Shown here in pieces: positions 5,923 through 6,928 of a DNA stretch of 6,928 nucleotides. The stretch's first letter is position 1. The number at the start of each line of letters is the position of its first letter. The position numbers and the translations under genes were made by a program. The stretch is from a bacterium HR36 (GTDB taxonomy: Bacteria > Planctomycetota > Planctomycetia > Gemmatales > HRBIN36), in the NCBI GenBank assembly GCA_002898995.1, contig BEIM01000189.1, positions 1 to 6,928 on the forward strand. Direction: 5' to 3'. The notes beneath the pieces are model-generated. The model was not told the origin of the DNA. It did not search any database and was given only the letters and a program-made list of their open reading frames with translations.

Positions 5923-6831
5923 ATGGATCTCAGTGTGCGCATTGGACAACTGACGCTGCGCAACCCAGTCCTGGTAGCTTCGGGCACCTTCGGTTACGCC
6001 CGGGAGATGGCTGGGATAGTAGATTTTTCGCGGTTGGGCGGCATTATCCCCAAGACGATTACCCTGCAGCCGCGCCGCGGCAATGCGCTACCACGCAGCG
6101 TGGAGACGCCCTGCGGCATGCTCAACGCCATCGGGCTGGACAATGATGGCGTGGAGCACTTCGTGCAACACCATCTTCCGTATTTGCGAACCTTGCCGAC
6201 CGCTCTCGTTGTTAATATCGCTGGCAAATCCGCGGCGGAATTTGCCGCCCTGGCTGAACGCCTTGCCGACCAACCCGGGATTGCGGCCCTGGAGCTCAAT
6301 CTTTCCTGTCCCAACGTCTCGGGTGGTCTGGATTTCGCTACGGAGCCCCGATTGACCCACGAAGTCATCCGCCAGGTACGCCGGGTTTGCCCCCTGCCGA
6401 TCTGGGCCAAGCTGACGCCAAATGTAACCGACATCGTGCCCCTGGCTCGCGCGGCAGAAGAAGCAGGGGCCGAGGCGATTTCCCTGGTCAACACCTTCGT
6501 CGGTCTGGCGGTGGACTGGCGTCGCCGACGCCCAGTCCTGGCGAATGTCACGGGAGGATTGAGCGGGCCAGCGATCAAACCACTGGCCCTACGTTTTGTC
6601 TGGCAGGCGGCGCGTGCGGTTCGCATCCCGGTCATTGGTATCGGCGGCATCACCACTCTGGACGATGTCATGGAATTCCTGGTCGCGGGTGCTTCCGCGG
6701 TACAGATTGGCACGGCCAATTTCTTTGATCCCACCGTTACCATGCGGATCGCCGACGCTCTGCCCGAAGCGCTAGCCACTTTGGGTGCTCGATGTGTGCG
6801 GGACATCGTCGGCACATTGCAGGCCGACTGA
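5923..6831 (+). CDS. pyrD: Dihydroorotate dehydrogenase, class 1B-like catalytic subunit
   Basis: This enzyme oxidises dihydroorotate to orotate in pyrimidine synthesis, in the cytoplasm, on an FMN-containing TIM barrel. The 302 residues are full length for class 1. Visible family motifs are NPVLVASGTFGYARE near the start, GGIIPKTIT with Lys44, GNALPR...ETPCGMLNAIGLDNDG (54-76), and ELNLSCPNVSGG (124-135), in which Cys129 is the catalytic base. They continue with IWAKLTPN (Lys163), VTGGLSGPAIKP, and the FMN phosphate loop VIGIGGITTLDD with GASAVQIGTANF. A Cys base and the absence of an N-terminal membrane helix exclude class 2. The sequence style points to class 1B, which needs an electron-transfer subunit PyrK that is not visible in the window. 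The start was set at the ATG at 5923 because GGAG lies 6 bases upstream; a TTG at 5887 is unlikely. It diverges from the epimerase gene. Confidence 0.93.
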   Translation: MDLSVRIGQLTLRNPVLVASGTFGYAREMAGIVDFSRLGGIIPKTITLQPRRGNALPRSVETPCGMLNAIGLDNDGVEHFVQHHLPYLRTLPTALVVNIAGKSAAEFAALAERLADQPGIAALELNLSCPNVSGGLDFATEPRLTHEVIRQVRRVCPLPIWAKLTPNVTDIVPLARAAEEAGAEAISLVNTFVGLAVDWRRRRPVLANVTGGLSGPAIKPLALRFVWQAARAVRIPVIGIGGITTLDDVMEFLVAGASAVQIGTANFFDPTVTMRIADALPEALATLGARCVRDIVGTLQAD

Positions 6832-6862
6832 ATCTGTCGCCAACCGCAAGTCAAGAAACTCC

Positions 6863-6928
6863 ATGAGCGAACATCCCACAAGCATATCCCAGACCGCCTA
6901 TCTCATCCTGGACGTGGAGAGCATTCCC
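6863..6928 (+). CDS. Start of a probable PolB-like 3'-5' exonuclease (partial)
   Basis: Only the first 22 codons are in the window; the gene runs off the right end. The peptide begins MSEHPTSISQ and reaches TAYLILDVESIP. A beta strand ending in D-x-E followed by S/T-I-P is the Exo I motif of the predicted 3'-5' exonucleases related to the proofreading domain of DNA polymerase B (DEDD type), where Asp and Glu bind the catalytic metals. It starts 31 bases after pyrD on the same strand and could be co-transcribed. There is no strong Shine-Dalgarno site, only an AAGAAA stretch. With so little sequence the function is a suggestion from one motif. Confidence 0.5.
   Translation, partial: MSEHPTSISQTAYLILDVESIP

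Noticed and set aside
5755..5949. 65-residue upstream extension of the epimerase frame
   Set aside because: It would overlap the first codons of pyrD on the other strand, has no homology-like pattern, and the ATG at 5754 has a proper GGAG site and the expected barrel start.
5994..6881. 295-codon open frame on the minus strand
   Set aside because: It is antisense to pyrD, a clear full-length enzyme; its composition (many Arg, Ser, Ala, Thr) is typical of a shadow frame in GC-rich DNA.
1..6928. Mobile element, CRISPR, defence system or phage cargo
   Set aside because: No transposase, integrase, direct-repeat array, att-like repeat or toxin-antitoxin pair was found. All genes of known function are metabolic or repair genes.

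Overview
The window looks like ordinary chromosomal DNA of a free-living bacterium with moderately high GC. It carries five complete genes and two genes cut by the window edges. No rRNA, tRNA, CRISPR array, transposase, integrase or phage gene is visible. Weak or absent Shine-Dalgarno sites on several genes, together with a secreted family-5-like glycosidase and a LutB-type protein, are compatible with a planctomycete (Pirellulales-like). That is an impression from the protein types, not something the sequence proves.

Layout from left to right. Positions 1-483 (+) hold the C-terminal part of a LutB-type lactate-utilisation iron-sulfur protein. After a 174-base convergent gap comes a block of four minus-strand genes. 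Read in the direction of transcription these are a xylose-isomerase-like TIM-barrel protein (sugar phosphate isomerase/epimerase family, 5754 to 4843), endonuclease III (nth, 4834 to 4055), a gene-free 338-base gap, a COG2509-type FAD-dependent oxidoreductase (3716 to 2109), and a secreted or membrane-anchored GH5-like glycoside hydrolase (about 1770 to 658). Diverging from the epimerase gene is pyrD (5923-6831, +), a class 1B-like dihydroorotate dehydrogenase. Thirty-one bases after it begins what is probably a PolB-like 3'-5' exonuclease, cut off after 22 codons.

The epimerase and nth genes lie 8 bases apart and almost certainly form one transcription unit. The best promoter in the window (TTGCCG, 17 bases, TAAAAT on the minus strand) sits in the 168-base divergent gap and would drive that pair. 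The oxidoreductase and the glycosidase are separated from their neighbours by larger gaps and may be transcribed alone. Apart from the epimerase/nth pair the genes do not form an obvious pathway: lactate oxidation, polysaccharide breakdown, a redox enzyme of unknown substrate, DNA repair and pyrimidine synthesis are simply neighbours.

I found no convincing new system. The items most worth a second look are the epimerase/nth pair, whose TIM-barrel partner keeps much of the endonuclease IV metal-ligand pattern, and two perfect 7-bp hairpins in intergenic DNA.
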